This document shows, piece after piece, positions 24,149 to 33,553 of a stretch of DNA of 62,256 nucleotides (its first letter is position 1; each line of letters starts with the position of its first letter). The stretch is from Avoscillospira sp045580485 (GTDB lineage: Bacteria; Bacillota; Clostridia; Oscillospirales; Oscillospiraceae), in assembly GCA_045580485.1 (NCBI GenBank), contig JAZNNW010000027.1:1-62256 (forward strand), in the 5' to 3' direction. The position numbers were made by a program, and so were the translations under genes. A model generated the notes under the pieces. That model worked only from the letters and a program-made list of their open reading frames with translations. It was not told the DNA's origin and did not search any database.

Positions 24149-25018
24149 TTGCGTGAATTGCGCTCTTTGTTTCAAAATTCGATCAATGCCTTTATGAGCA
24201 TTGGTCTGTCTGATATTCTTGATATCCTTATTGTCGCTTTTTTGGTGTTCAAACTGATCAATATGGTGCGGTCTACCAGTACCGCCCGTGTTGCAAAAGC
24301 GATCGTTGCAATCCTGCTTTTGACATGGATCACAGATGTTTTGGATTTCTATGTGCTCCATTTCATTCTCAGCAACATTCTTTCTCTCGGATTTATTGCC
24401 GTTGTCATTATGTTCCAGCCGGAACTTCGGCGGGCATTGGAGCGTTTTGGCGGTAAGAGCCTGATGGAATGGGTCGGCGGAACTTCTCCCAAAAATGAGA
24501 TGAGCGACGCCATTCATGCCACCGTTTCTGCCTGCGAGATCATGTCCAAAGAGCGTGTGGGTGTTCTGCTGGTTTTTGAGCGGAAGACTTCTCTTGAGGA
24601 GTATTTCAAGACCGGCACTCCGGTGGATGCTGTCATATCAGAACAGCTGCTCCGCAATATTTTCTTCCCCAAAGCAGCCCTTCACGATGGTGCTGTCATT
24701 GTCCGTGATGGCCGTGTGGCCGTAGCAGGCTGTGTCATGCCCCTTTCGGAGAATCCCCATCTGCACAGTGATTTGGGAACCCGCCACCGTGCCGGTATCG
24801 GCACCAGTGAAGTTTCTGATGCCATTGTTGTGATCGTATCGGAGGAAACCGGCACGATCTCTGTCGCCATCGGCGGCATGCTGAAGCGGCATTTGGCACC
24901 GCAGACGCTGGAGCGTCTGCTGACCAATGAACTGATGCCCAAGGAAGAAGAACAGCAGACCTGGTGGACTCGTACCAAACAATTCTTGACCAAGAAGGAT
25001 CAAAGCCATGCAAAATAA
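24149..25018 (+). CDS. cdaA: Membrane diadenylate cyclase CdaA
   Basis: A 289-residue c-di-AMP synthase. Three N-terminal membrane helices (about residues 20-38, 48-65 and 70-88) precede the DAC domain, with the DGA motif at 180-182 and the RHR motif at 212-214. c-di-AMP controls potassium and osmotic balance and wall homeostasis in Firmicutes. The start is a TTG at 24149 after a G-rich GGTGGTGTG. It overlaps cdaR by 11 bases; CdaR is its known membrane regulator. Confidence 0.96.
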   Translation: MRELRSLFQNSINAFMSIGLSDILDILIVAFLVFKLINMVRSTSTARVAKAIVAILLLTWITDVLDFYVLHFILSNILSLGFIAVVIMFQPELRRALERFGGKSLMEWVGGTSPKNEMSDAIHATVSACEIMSKERVGVLLVFERKTSLEEYFKTGTPVDAVISEQLLRNIFFPKAALHDGAVIVRDGRVAVAGCVMPLSENPHLHSDLGTRHRAGIGTSEVSDAIVVIVSEETGTISVAIGGMLKRHLAPQTLERLLTNELMPKEEEQQTWWTRTKQFLTKKDQSHAK

Positions 25019-26279
25019 AAAATGGTTCAGTATATTATTGGCATTGGTGGTCTCTGTGGGCCTTTGGGTCTATGTGGTCACAGTGGAAAACCCGGTCGGA
25101 GAACGCACCCTCAGCAATATTCCCGTCGCCTTTATCGGCGAGGATGTTCTGCGTGAAGATTATGATCTTCTGATTACGCAGAATAATGTTTCGGCAGGTA
25201 TTTCTCTGACATTTAACGGCAAGCTGTCTGATCTCAATAAGCTGACAGAAAACAAGTCCGATATCGCTCTTAACATTGATGTCAGCAGCCTGCGAAATCC
25301 GGGCGAGTACCCCTTTTCCTTTGACATTTATGATCTGAAATTGCCGGCTTCTGTGTCTCCTCAGAACTTGACTATGAACTATGTTTCTCCCAGGCAGATC
25401 ACTGTCTCTCTGGAAGACATGGATGAGCGTGCTGTGCCTGTGAAGGTCTTGACAGAAGTAGATATTCTGGAGGGTTATACGGCAGACCGTCTTGTCCAAA
25501 GCCACACCGAGATTTTGATTGAAGGCCCGGCGGCATCTGTAAAGAATGTTGGCTATGCCCAGGCAATTCTGAAGCGAGAAAATGTGGATCAGACCATTAC
25601 TGCAACCTTGACCTATCAGTTGATGGATGAAAAGGGCGAGATGATCAATGATCCGAAGATCACCTCCATGGTCTCTGAAATTGAGGTAACATTGCCCATT
25701 CTGATGTACAAAGATGTTCCCCTTGAAGCACCTGTAATCGATGGCGGCGGCGCTACCGGTGCCGATACTGTGATCAAAATCACACCGGAGACAGTTCGTC
25801 TTTCCGCAGACCCCAAGGTTCTGGAGAGCATACAGAGCATCAAACTCCCTGCAGTGGATTTGGCCAGCCTTATGACAAATAAGGAAGATGTGACAAGCGT
25901 GATCACCATTCCCGAAGGCTGTACAAATCTCAGCGGCGAGCAAGAAGCAACCGTCAATGTGCAAATCAAGAACAAGAGTGTTCGCCAGATGCGCATTTCA
26001 AGCAATCATTTCAGCTTTACCGGTGTGCCTTCCACTCTGGAAGCAACCGCCAGAACCAGCGTTTTGCCGATCACAGTCCGTGCCAACGAAGCAGACATTG
26101 ATCTTATCACAGAGGATAACATCCGTGTGGTCATTGATTTTTCCAATGTGACATTTACACAGACTGCAACCTCTTTGACCATGCCTGTAAAGGTCTATAT
26201 TGACGGTTTTGAAGGCGCCGGCGTTATTGGAGAATCGGAGTATACCGTTGTTGTGGACTTCACCCCCGTGGCGCAATAA
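25008..26279 (+). CDS. cdaR: CdaA regulatory protein CdaR (YbbR-domain)
   Basis: A 423-residue protein with a single N-terminal membrane helix (residues 5-24) and an extracytoplasmic region built of about four YbbR-like beta repeats, each ending in a valine-rich strand of the type KVLTEVDIL or MPVKVYIDG. CdaR binds CdaA and tunes c-di-AMP output. Starts inside cdaA with its own AAGGATC nearby. The glmM gene that often follows in Bacilli is absent. Confidence 0.92.
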   Translation: MQNKKWFSILLALVVSVGLWVYVVTVENPVGERTLSNIPVAFIGEDVLREDYDLLITQNNVSAGISLTFNGKLSDLNKLTENKSDIALNIDVSSLRNPGEYPFSFDIYDLKLPASVSPQNLTMNYVSPRQITVSLEDMDERAVPVKVLTEVDILEGYTADRLVQSHTEILIEGPAASVKNVGYAQAILKRENVDQTITATLTYQLMDEKGEMINDPKITSMVSEIEVTLPILMYKDVPLEAPVIDGGGATGADTVIKITPETVRLSADPKVLESIQSIKLPAVDLASLMTNKEDVTSVITIPEGCTNLSGEQEATVNVQIKNKSVRQMRISSNHFSFTGVPSTLEATARTSVLPITVRANEADIDLITEDNIRVVIDFSNVTFTQTATSLTMPVKVYIDGFEGAGVIGESEYTVVVDFTPVAQ

Positions 26280-26290
26280 CCAAAGATCAT

Positions 26291-26319
26291 GACTGTACGC
26301 AGTTTTTCTGTGTACAGTC
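26291..26319 (+). other. Strong hairpin between cdaR and yicC
   Basis: A 12-bp stem (26291-26302 with 26308-26319, one G-T pair) closed by TTTTT. No T run follows, so it is not an ordinary terminator; it could be an RNA processing or stability element separating cdaR from yicC. Confidence 0.6.
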
Positions 26320-26340
26320 AACCTGTGGAGGGATATTATT

Positions 26341-27219
26341 TTGATCAGAAGCATGACAGGCTACGGTAGAGCCTGCAATACCATAGAAGGCAGAGAGATT
26401 ACTGTTGAGATCCGCTCTGTTAACAACCGCTATCTGGACTGCAATGTGAAACTGCCCCGGATCTACAGCTATGTGGAGGATCAGGTCAAGCAGGCAGTCA
26501 AAGATCATGTCAGCCGTGGTAAGGTGGATGTATTTATTACTGTTATCAACACTGCCGGTGAAGAAGTCAAAGTTACACTGAACAAGCCGGTACTGGAGGG
26601 TTATCTGGCAGCTATGCAGCAGGTCGCTGCAGACTATCCCGTTCGTGACGATATTTCTGTTACTGCACTGACCCGTCTGCCGGATGTGTTCGTAACGGAG
26701 AAGCCGGATGTGGACGAGGAGGCCAGAGCCAACGAGATTATCGCTGTCGTTTCCGCTGCACTTGACCAGTATGACCATATGCGTACAGTGGAAGGTGCAG
26801 CTTTGGAACGGGATCTGCTCAATCGTCGTGAGACAATCCTTTCTCTGGTGGAGCGAGTAGAGGCAAGAAGCCCTGTTACGATTGCGGAATACAGAGCCAG
26901 ACTGCAGGCAAAAATGCAGGAGGTTCTTGAAAGCACCACCATTGATGAAAGCCGTATTCTGACAGAGGCTGCTGTTTTTGCGGATAAGATCGCGGTCGAT
27001 GAAGAGACTGTCCGTCTGCGCAGCCATTTGGACCAACTGCAGCAGATGTTAGCCGATGGCGGTGCCATTGGCCGAAAGCTGGATTTCCTGCTTCAGGAGA
27101 TGAACAGAGAAGCCAACACCATTGGCTCTAAGGGCAACGATCTGGAACAGGCTAGAAATGTCGTGGACATTAAGGCGGAACTGGAGAAGATTCGCGAACA
27201 AGTCCAGAATATCGAGTAA
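26341..27219 (+). CDS. yicC: YicC family endoribonuclease-like protein
   Basis: A 292-residue YicC-like protein with the family's N-terminal SMTGYGR signature, a central VEIRSVNNRYLD motif, and the C-terminal DUF1732 part with DFLLQEMNREANTIGSK. E. coli YicC has been reported as a ribonuclease. Start is TTG 26341 with GGAGG about 9 bases upstream; the first residues match other YicC proteins. It heads the conserved yicC-remA-gmk-rpoZ-priA order of Firmicutes. Confidence 0.95.
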   Translation: MIRSMTGYGRACNTIEGREITVEIRSVNNRYLDCNVKLPRIYSYVEDQVKQAVKDHVSRGKVDVFITVINTAGEEVKVTLNKPVLEGYLAAMQQVAADYPVRDDISVTALTRLPDVFVTEKPDVDEEARANEIIAVVSAALDQYDHMRTVEGAALERDLLNRRETILSLVERVEARSPVTIAEYRARLQAKMQEVLESTTIDESRILTEAAVFADKIAVDEETVRLRSHLDQLQQMLADGGAIGRKLDFLLQEMNREANTIGSKGNDLEQARNVVDIKAELEKIREQVQNIE

Positions 27220-27231
27220 TTTGGAGGCTCT

Positions 27232-27495
27232 ATGAAGCTGATCAATATTGGTTTTGGCAACATGGTTTCATCCAATCGAATTTTGACCATTGTTAGCCCA
27301 GAATCTGCTCCCATCAAGCGTATCGTGCAGGAAGCAAAGGATCGTAGTATGCTGGTAGATGCTACTTACGGTCGTAAGACGAAAGCTGTCATTCTCATGG
27401 ATACCGACCATGTGATTTTGTCTGCCATTCAGCCGGAGTCGATTGCAGCTCGCGCTGCAGGTAAAAACGAAATGACTGTGGAGGAAGAAGAATGA
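27232..27495 (+). CDS. remA: RemA-family DNA-binding regulator (DUF370)
   Basis: An 87-residue protein matching RemA, an oligomeric DNA binder that activates matrix and osmoprotection genes in Bacillus. The family core is complete: GFGN near residue 7, SPESAPIKR near 22-30, and DATYGRKTKAVI near 43-54. TTTGGAGG precedes ATG 27232. It overlaps gmk by ATGA. Confidence 0.94.
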   Translation: MKLINIGFGNMVSSNRILTIVSPESAPIKRIVQEAKDRSMLVDATYGRKTKAVILMDTDHVILSAIQPESIAARAAGKNEMTVEEEE

Positions 27496-28088
27496 GTGGT
27501 AAGCTGATCGTCATTTCCGGCCCATCAGGTGTCGGAAAGAGCACTGTGGTCAAGCAGTTGATGGCCCAAAGTCCCAATCTGCATTTTTCCGTTTCTGCCA
27601 CAACTCGACCAATCCGTCCCGGTGAGGTTGACGGTGTCAATTATTTCTTCGTAGATCACGATACTTTTCGTCAGATGATTGACCGGCAGGAACTTCTGGA
27701 ATATGCAGAATATGTGGGCAATTTCTACGGAACACCGGAAGCGCCTTTGGATGAAGCTCTTGAAAAAGGGCAGGATATTCTTCTGGATATTGAGGTCCAG
27801 GGCGCATTGAATGTGAAAAAGCGCAGGCCGGATGCCATTCTGATCTTTATGATGGCTCCTTCCTTTACCGAATTGGAAAAGCGCTTGAGCGGTCGTGGCG
27901 ATACTCCTGCCGATGTTGTTCAAAATCGATTGACCCAAGCCCGTTGGGAATATTCCCATGCCCATGAGTATGATTATCTGGTCATCAACGATCAGGTTGA
28001 TAAGGCTGTTTCTGAGATAGCAGCCATTGTCTGTGCAGAAAAATGCAAAACAAAATCAAGAATGAATTTACTTAAGGAGGCACCTTAA
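27492..28088 (+). CDS. gmk: Guanylate kinase
   Basis: A 198-residue enzyme phosphorylating GMP or dGMP to the diphosphate. P-loop GPSGVGKST is at residues 10-18, the GMP-binding TTRPIRPGEVDGVNY stretch follows, and ILLDIEVQGA holds the catalytic site. It is coupled to remA and ends 2 bases before rpoZ, the usual arrangement. Confidence 0.98.
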   Translation: MSGKLIVISGPSGVGKSTVVKQLMAQSPNLHFSVSATTRPIRPGEVDGVNYFFVDHDTFRQMIDRQELLEYAEYVGNFYGTPEAPLDEALEKGQDILLDIEVQGALNVKKRRPDAILIFMMAPSFTELEKRLSGRGDTPADVVQNRLTQARWEYSHAHEYDYLVINDQVDKAVSEIAAIVCAEKCKTKSRMNLLKEAP

Positions 28089-28090
28089 TT

Positions 28091-28297
28091 ATGCTTTATC
28101 CCCCTATGTCTGAACTTTTGAAACATGTTGACAGCCGTTATCTGCTGGTAAATGTGGTCGCAAGACGCGCCAGACAGATCTCCATTGAAGCAGAGCAGGA
28201 AGGCACTGCACTGGAAGAAAAGCCTGTCACACTGGCCATCCATGAGGTCGCTGACGGCAAGCTGACCGCTTCTGTGAAGGACGAGTATATTCGCTAA
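28091..28297 (+). CDS. rpoZ: RNA polymerase omega subunit
   Basis: A 68-residue omega subunit that helps assemble the beta' subunit. The family core is clear: the RYLLVNVVARRARQI segment (residues 18-32) followed by KPVTLAIHEVADGKL. AAGGAGG lies 9 bases before ATG 28091. Sits in the normal gmk-rpoZ-priA order. Confidence 0.94.
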   Translation: MLYPPMSELLKHVDSRYLLVNVVARRARQISIEAEQEGTALEEKPVTLAIHEVADGKLTASVKDEYIR

Positions 28298-28308
28298 GTT
28301 GGCCATCC

Positions 28309-28337
28309 AAGGCGCAGGCATTTGGTGCCTACGCCTT
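28309..28337 (+). other. Hairpin upstream of priA
   Basis: A 12-bp stem (28309-28320 with 28326-28337, one mismatch) between rpoZ and priA. There is no T run, so it is probably not a full terminator. Confidence 0.5.
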
Positions 28338-28362
28338 GAAGTCGTATTAAGGGGGTATGAAT

Positions 28363-30810
28363 TTGATTGCGTCGATTGCAGTTTCTGCGGCTGTCTACGC
28401 CATCGATAGACCGTACTCCTATCATATACCCGATGGTATGAGCCTACTGCCTGGTGTTCGTGTGATCGTTCCCTTTGGACGGGGAAACCGTCGCAGTGAA
28501 GGTCTTGTTCTCTCTGTGACCGAAGGCAATGAAGATGGCTTGAAATTTATCGATAGAGTGCTGGATGATGCGCCTGTATTATCTGAAAGTCATATTCGTA
28601 TGGCAGCGTTTATTCGGGAGCGTTACTTCTGCACCTTCTATGACGCCATCAAGACCATGCTGCCTGCAGGTCTGTGGTTTCACACCAAAGAGTGTTATAG
28701 CAGAACCGAAGAAGCAGTCGACATGGATGCCCTGAAGGCTACTTCTGAGGATGCATGGCGTGTTCTGCAATTAATTTGTGAACATGGAAGTGTAGAGGTT
28801 TCTGCTTTGCATGAGGCATTTCCGGATGAAAAGACTGCTGAAAATGGTATCGCTTATCTGAAAAAGAAGGGCTTGATCGCATCCAGCATTGATTATGATC
28901 GCAGGATTCATGACAAAACGGAAAAGATCGCTTCTCTTGCAGTTACTGCGGAGGAGGCTATGGAGTATGCCGGGCGCAAAATGCGCTCTGCACCTTTGCA
29001 GTCCGAGGTTTTGAAGTTGCTTTGCGCCATCGGAAGCGGCAGTACCAAGGAGATCTGCTATTTAACAGGCGCAAATATGGGAACCATTCGTCGGCTGGAA
29101 GATCTGGGCTATCTGGAACTCTCCGCACGCAATGTTTTTCGCAGTCCGTTACCGGATTTTATAAAGCCGGCTGAGCCGATTGCTCTCAATCCGGCACAGG
29201 AAACAGTTTTTTCTCAGCTTTTGCTGCAATCCAAGCAGTCAAAACCGGGAATTGCATTGCTTCACGGCGTGACCGGCAGCGGTAAGACCGCCGTGTATAT
29301 CCGTATGATTCGGGAAACACTGGAACGGGGGCGCTCTGCAATTTTACTTGTGCCGGAGATCTCTCTGACCCCCCAACTGCTGCAGCTTTTGGCTGCTCAT
29401 TTTGGCAGGGAAGTGGCTGTGCTTCACAGTGCCCTGCGTGTTTCCGAACGCTACGATGAATGGAAGCGAATCAAAAGCGGAAAAGCAAGGGTTGTGGTGG
29501 GAACCCGATCTGCAGTCTTTGCACCGCTGGAGAAGCTCGGTCTTCTCATTGTTGACGAGGAACAGGAGCATACCTATAAGTCGGAAAATGCCCCCCGATA
29601 CCACGCCAGAGAAGTGGCAATTTATCGTGGAAACCGGGACAATGCTCTGGTTATCTTAGGTTCTGCGACACCTTCACTGGAGACCATGTATCTTGCCAAG
29701 ACAGGTGTTTACGAACTATGCACGCTGAACGAACGCTATAACGGCAGAAGTCTTCCTGATGCCGAGTTGGTTGATATGCGGGAAGAGCTGAAGGCTGGCA
29801 ACAGTTGTTCCATCAGCCGCCATCTGCAGGAAGCGCTGCGGAAAAATATGGAGCAGAAAAAACAGAGCATTCTGTTTCTGAACCGGCGGGGTGCCGGACG
29901 CTGCATGATATGTGTGGACTGCGGCGAGGTTATCATGTGTCCCAGATGCAGCGTCAGCCTGACCTATCACACTGCAAACCGGCGTTTGATGTGCCACCAT
30001 TGCGGCTACTCTCAGCCGGCAGAGGATACCTGCGGAAGTTGCGGCGGACATATGAAAACCATCGGCATAGGTACGCAGAAGATTCAGCAGGAACTGGAGC
30101 AGATGTTCCCCGGGACGGAGATCCTTCGAATGGATGCAGATACGGTTTCTGCTACAAACAGTCACGATGCTATGCTTTCCCGATTTGAAAAGGAAAAGAT
30201 ACCGATTTTGATTGGAACGCAGATGGTGACAAAGGGTCTGAACTTTGAGAATGTGACCTTGGTGGGCGTTCTGGATGCTGACAGTGCTTTGTATGTTGAT
30301 CATTACCGGGCTTCTGAGACCACATTCTCCATGCTGACGCAGGTGATAGGCCGAGCCGGCCGTGGTGACAGTTCCGGTCGGGCGATCGTCCAGACTATGA
30401 CACCGGAACATAGTGTGATTCAACTGGCGGCACAGCAGGATTATAATGCTTTTTACGATTTGGAACTGACGCTGCGTCAGATTCAGGAGGCTCCGCCTTT
30501 TGGAGATGTATTCACGGTCATGTTTATCGGTGCGTATGAAAATATGACAGCCGAAGCCGCCCTTGGCTTTCGTCGGTTACTGGAACAGTCCCTGCGTTCT
30601 GAGGAGTATTCCGGTATTTCCGTTCGAGTCTTAGGACCGGCGCCGGCAGCCATCTCCAAGGTGAATAATACATACCGCTACCGGCTTGCCATCCATTGCG
30701 CCAATCAAAAATCGATCCGGCAGTTGTTGGCGTATCTTCTGCAGATTTTTGCTAAGAAAAAAGAATATAAAGGCATCTCCGCCTTTGTGGATATCAATGC
30801 TTACGAATAG
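28363..30810 (+). CDS. priA: Primosomal protein N' (replication restart helicase PriA)
   Basis: An 815-residue superfamily-2 helicase reloading the replisome at stalled forks. Walker A GVTGSGKT is near residue 303, the Walker B box reads DEEQ, and the zinc-binding region has eight cysteines arranged as paired CxxC motifs (from CMICVDC to CGSCGG, about residues 513-565). The start is placed at TTG 28363 because AGGGGG lies 7 bases upstream; ATG 28357 would be only one base from it. Precedes def by 12 bases. Confidence 0.96.
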   Translation: MIASIAVSAAVYAIDRPYSYHIPDGMSLLPGVRVIVPFGRGNRRSEGLVLSVTEGNEDGLKFIDRVLDDAPVLSESHIRMAAFIRERYFCTFYDAIKTMLPAGLWFHTKECYSRTEEAVDMDALKATSEDAWRVLQLICEHGSVEVSALHEAFPDEKTAENGIAYLKKKGLIASSIDYDRRIHDKTEKIASLAVTAEEAMEYAGRKMRSAPLQSEVLKLLCAIGSGSTKEICYLTGANMGTIRRLEDLGYLELSARNVFRSPLPDFIKPAEPIALNPAQETVFSQLLLQSKQSKPGIALLHGVTGSGKTAVYIRMIRETLERGRSAILLVPEISLTPQLLQLLAAHFGREVAVLHSALRVSERYDEWKRIKSGKARVVVGTRSAVFAPLEKLGLLIVDEEQEHTYKSENAPRYHAREVAIYRGNRDNALVILGSATPSLETMYLAKTGVYELCTLNERYNGRSLPDAELVDMREELKAGNSCSISRHLQEALRKNMEQKKQSILFLNRRGAGRCMICVDCGEVIMCPRCSVSLTYHTANRRLMCHHCGYSQPAEDTCGSCGGHMKTIGIGTQKIQQELEQMFPGTEILRMDADTVSATNSHDAMLSRFEKEKIPILIGTQMVTKGLNFENVTLVGVLDADSALYVDHYRASETTFSMLTQVIGRAGRGDSSGRAIVQTMTPEHSVIQLAAQQDYNAFYDLELTLRQIQEAPPFGDVFTVMFIGAYENMTAEAALGFRRLLEQSLRSEEYSGISVRVLGPAPAAISKVNNTYRYRLAIHCANQKSIRQLLAYLLQIFAKKKEYKGISAFVDINAYE

Positions 30811-30822
30811 AAGGTAAAAAAC

Positions 30823-31317
30823 ATGGCATTAAGAAATATTGTTACGGTAGGGGACAGTGTGCTGTCCAAGGTCTGCCGTCCTGTGACGAAATTTGATAAT
30901 CGACTGAGTATCCTTATTGACGATATGATTGAAACACTGGAAGAGGCCAACGGTGTTGGTCTTGCAGCACCTCAGGTAGGCATTCTGCGCCGGGTTGTCA
31001 TTGTGGATGCCGGTGAAGATGGAATTCTGGAACTGGTCAACCCTGAGATCATTGAACAAAGTGGGGAGCAGACCGGCCTGGAAGGCTGCCTCAGTGTGCC
31101 CGGAAAATATGGCATCGTAACCAGACCAAATATAGTCAAGGTTCGTGCACAGGACAGACACGGAGACTGGTATGAAGTTGAAGGAGAAGAATTGATCGCC
31201 CGCTGCTTCTGTCATGAACTGGCCCATCTGGACGGTCACCTTTACACAGAGGTTGCCGAGCGCATGCTGACCCCCGAAGAACTGGAAGAATTGATGGAAG
31301 AGGACGAAGAAGAATGA
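30823..31317 (+). CDS. def: Peptide deformylase
   Basis: A 164-residue metalloenzyme removing the formyl group from new proteins. All three motifs are present: GVGLAAPQ (44-51), EGCLSVP (87-93, Cys89 metal ligand) and HELAHLDG (131-138, His131, Glu132 and His135). The C-terminus is a highly acidic tail. Overlaps fmt by ATGA, coupling formylation and deformylation genes. Confidence 0.98.
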   Translation: MALRNIVTVGDSVLSKVCRPVTKFDNRLSILIDDMIETLEEANGVGLAAPQVGILRRVVIVDAGEDGILELVNPEIIEQSGEQTGLEGCLSVPGKYGIVTRPNIVKVRAQDRHGDWYEVEGEELIARCFCHELAHLDGHLYTEVAERMLTPEELEELMEEDEEE

Positions 31318-32231
31318 AACTGGTCTTTATGGGCACGCCCGATATTGCCAAAACCTGTTTGCAGAGAATTTGTGAGTGCGGCTATCATGTAGCTGCGGTC
31401 TATACAAAACCCGACACACCGAAAAACCGAGGTATGAAAATGGCCATGTCGCCTGTAAAGGAGTATGCGCTCACCAGAGATATTCCTGTGTATCAGCCTG
31501 TGACTTTCCGTGATCCGGAGGTGGTGCAGGAACTGAAGGACATTGCGCCAGATCTGGTGGTAGTTGTCGCTTACGGCAAGATTTTGCCGCAGTCTGTTTT
31601 GGATATTCCGCCTATGGGCTGCGTGAATATGCATGCCAGTATCCTTCCGGAACTTCGTGGTGCCGGTCCTGTCCAGTGGTCGATTCTCAATCATAAGCCC
31701 GAGACCGGTGTGACAGCCATGTATATGTCTGCCGGAATGGACGAAGGAGACATGATCGAAGTCAGAAAGACGCCCATTGATCCTATGGAGACCGGTGCAG
31801 AGCTGATGGATCGTCTTTCTGAAATTGCAGCCGAGCTGGCATGCGACACCATTGAAAACCTCTCCAAAGGAACTGCTGTCAGAACACCTCAGGATAGCAG
31901 CAAGGCAACCTATGCCCCCATGTTGGACAAGACGCTGTGCCCCATCAACTGGGAACAGCCTTTACAGTATGTCATCGATCAGGTTCGAGGTCTCATTCCT
32001 TGGCCTGTTGCTACAACTGTCATTCAGGACAAGAATTTTAGAATCTTCCGTGTAGAAGATACCGCAAAGACCACAGAAGCTCAGCCCGGAACGCTCTTGG
32101 CGCTGACTAAAAAAGGTTTGGAGATTGCATGCGGTGACGGCAAAATTGCTGTCATTACCCAGCTGCAGGCCGAGGGCGGTAAGCGTATGGCTGCCGCCGA
32201 CTACTTCCGGGGACACCCCATCGAAATTTAA
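31314..32231 (+). CDS. fmt: Methionyl-tRNA formyltransferase
   Basis: A 305-residue enzyme formylating initiator Met-tRNA. The N-terminal MGTPDIAK, the NMHASILPELRGAGPVQWS signature with catalytic residues, and the C-terminal tRNA-binding OB domain (about 205-305) are visible. It is coupled to def and lies 14 bases before rsmB. Confidence 0.98.
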   Translation: MKLVFMGTPDIAKTCLQRICECGYHVAAVYTKPDTPKNRGMKMAMSPVKEYALTRDIPVYQPVTFRDPEVVQELKDIAPDLVVVVAYGKILPQSVLDIPPMGCVNMHASILPELRGAGPVQWSILNHKPETGVTAMYMSAGMDEGDMIEVRKTPIDPMETGAELMDRLSEIAAELACDTIENLSKGTAVRTPQDSSKATYAPMLDKTLCPINWEQPLQYVIDQVRGLIPWPVATTVIQDKNFRIFRVEDTAKTTEAQPGTLLALTKKGLEIACGDGKIAVITQLQAEGGKRMAAADYFRGHPIEI

Positions 32232-32245
32232 CCGAAGGAGCAGCC

Positions 32246-33553
32246 ATGAGTGCCAGAGTAACAGCCTTGTCCGCCTTGATCGCCTGCCGCAAGCAGGGCG
32301 CATGGGCAGACGGTGTATTAAAAGAATACATTGCCAGAGACAGGTTGGATCGCCGTGACGCAGCTCTGGCCAGCCGACTGTGCTACGGCGTTTTACAAAA
32401 CAGGATGCTTCTGGATCATCACATCCAGAATCTTCTCACTGGCGGTATGAACAAGCTCCAGCCGGTGGTGTTGGATATCCTCCGTTTAGGACTCTATCAG
32501 ATACTAATGATGGATAAGATTCCTGCATCTGCAGCAGTCAATGAAGCTGTGGAACAGGGAAAGCGATATGCCAACCGCAGTGCAGCAGGGCTTATTAACG
32601 GCGTCCTTCGCAGAGCTGTTCGGGAAAAGGATCAGTTGCTGCCGCCCCAGGACTTATCGACCCGTTATAGCCATCCGAGGCCGTTGGTAGACTTGCTGAT
32701 TGACGCTGTCGGTCAGGAGAATATCGAGGCACTTCTGAAAAGTCACAATGAAACTGCTCAGACAACGATCCAGGTCAACACTCTGGTTACCGATGATCAA
32801 ACCGTTCTCTGTGCTTTGGAAGATATAGGAGCGGAGGCTGTGCCTCATCCGTGGCTTCCTCATGCGTATCATATTTCCGGGTTCGGCAATTTGGAGCAGA
32901 TACCTTTGTTCCGTGACGGCGGTTTCTTTGTACAGGATCCTGCTGCCCGTCTCGCTGTGGAAGCAGCTGGACTTTGCCCCGGTATGCAGGTGCTGGACGG
33001 CTGTTCTGCTCCCGGCGGCAAAAGCTTTGCAGCAGCTCTTGCCATGGAAAATAAGGGACATATTTATTCCTGCGATATCCACGCCCACAAGATTGAGCTG
33101 TTGAAAAAGGGTGCGGAACGCCTCCATATCAGCATCATGGAACCCATGCTGCAGGATGCGTCCAAACCTGTGGACGCCTGGGAAAAGGCCATGGATGCGG
33201 TCATCGCCGATGTGCCTTGTTCCGGTCTTGGTGTCATTCGCAAAAAGCCGGATATCCGATACAAGAACCTTGATGATCTGGCAAAACTCCCGGAAATACA
33301 AAAGCGAATCCTAGATCAGCTCTGCCGCTATGTCAAACCCGATGGTGTGCTGCTGTACAGCACCTGCACCATTTTGAAGCGAGAAAACGAGGATGTTGTC
33401 AGCTGTTTTTTAGAGAACCATCCGGAATTTTCCTTGGAAGCGTTTCCGTTGCCAGATGGACTTCCCGGCGAGACAACCGGTATGCTGACGCTGCTTCCCA
33501 GTGTCCATGGAACAGACGGTTTCTTTATTTGCAAACTGAGGAGAACTCGATGA
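32246..33553 (+). CDS. rsmB: 16S rRNA (cytosine(967)-C(5))-methyltransferase
   Basis: A 435-residue SAM-dependent enzyme with an N-terminal NusB-like RNA-binding domain (about 1-130) and a C-terminal NOL1/NOP2/Sun methylase fold. The SAM loop is DGCSAPGGKS, the Pro-Cys motif is in ADVPCSGLG, and the catalytic Cys in YSTCTILKREN. AAGGAG precedes ATG 32246. Overlaps rlmN by ATGA. Confidence 0.96.
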   Translation: MSARVTALSALIACRKQGAWADGVLKEYIARDRLDRRDAALASRLCYGVLQNRMLLDHHIQNLLTGGMNKLQPVVLDILRLGLYQILMMDKIPASAAVNEAVEQGKRYANRSAAGLINGVLRRAVREKDQLLPPQDLSTRYSHPRPLVDLLIDAVGQENIEALLKSHNETAQTTIQVNTLVTDDQTVLCALEDIGAEAVPHPWLPHAYHISGFGNLEQIPLFRDGGFFVQDPAARLAVEAAGLCPGMQVLDGCSAPGGKSFAAALAMENKGHIYSCDIHAHKIELLKKGAERLHISIMEPMLQDASKPVDAWEKAMDAVIADVPCSGLGVIRKKPDIRYKNLDDLAKLPEIQKRILDQLCRYVKPDGVLLYSTCTILKRENEDVVSCFLENHPEFSLEAFPLPDGLPGETTGMLTLLPSVHGTDGFFICKLRRTR

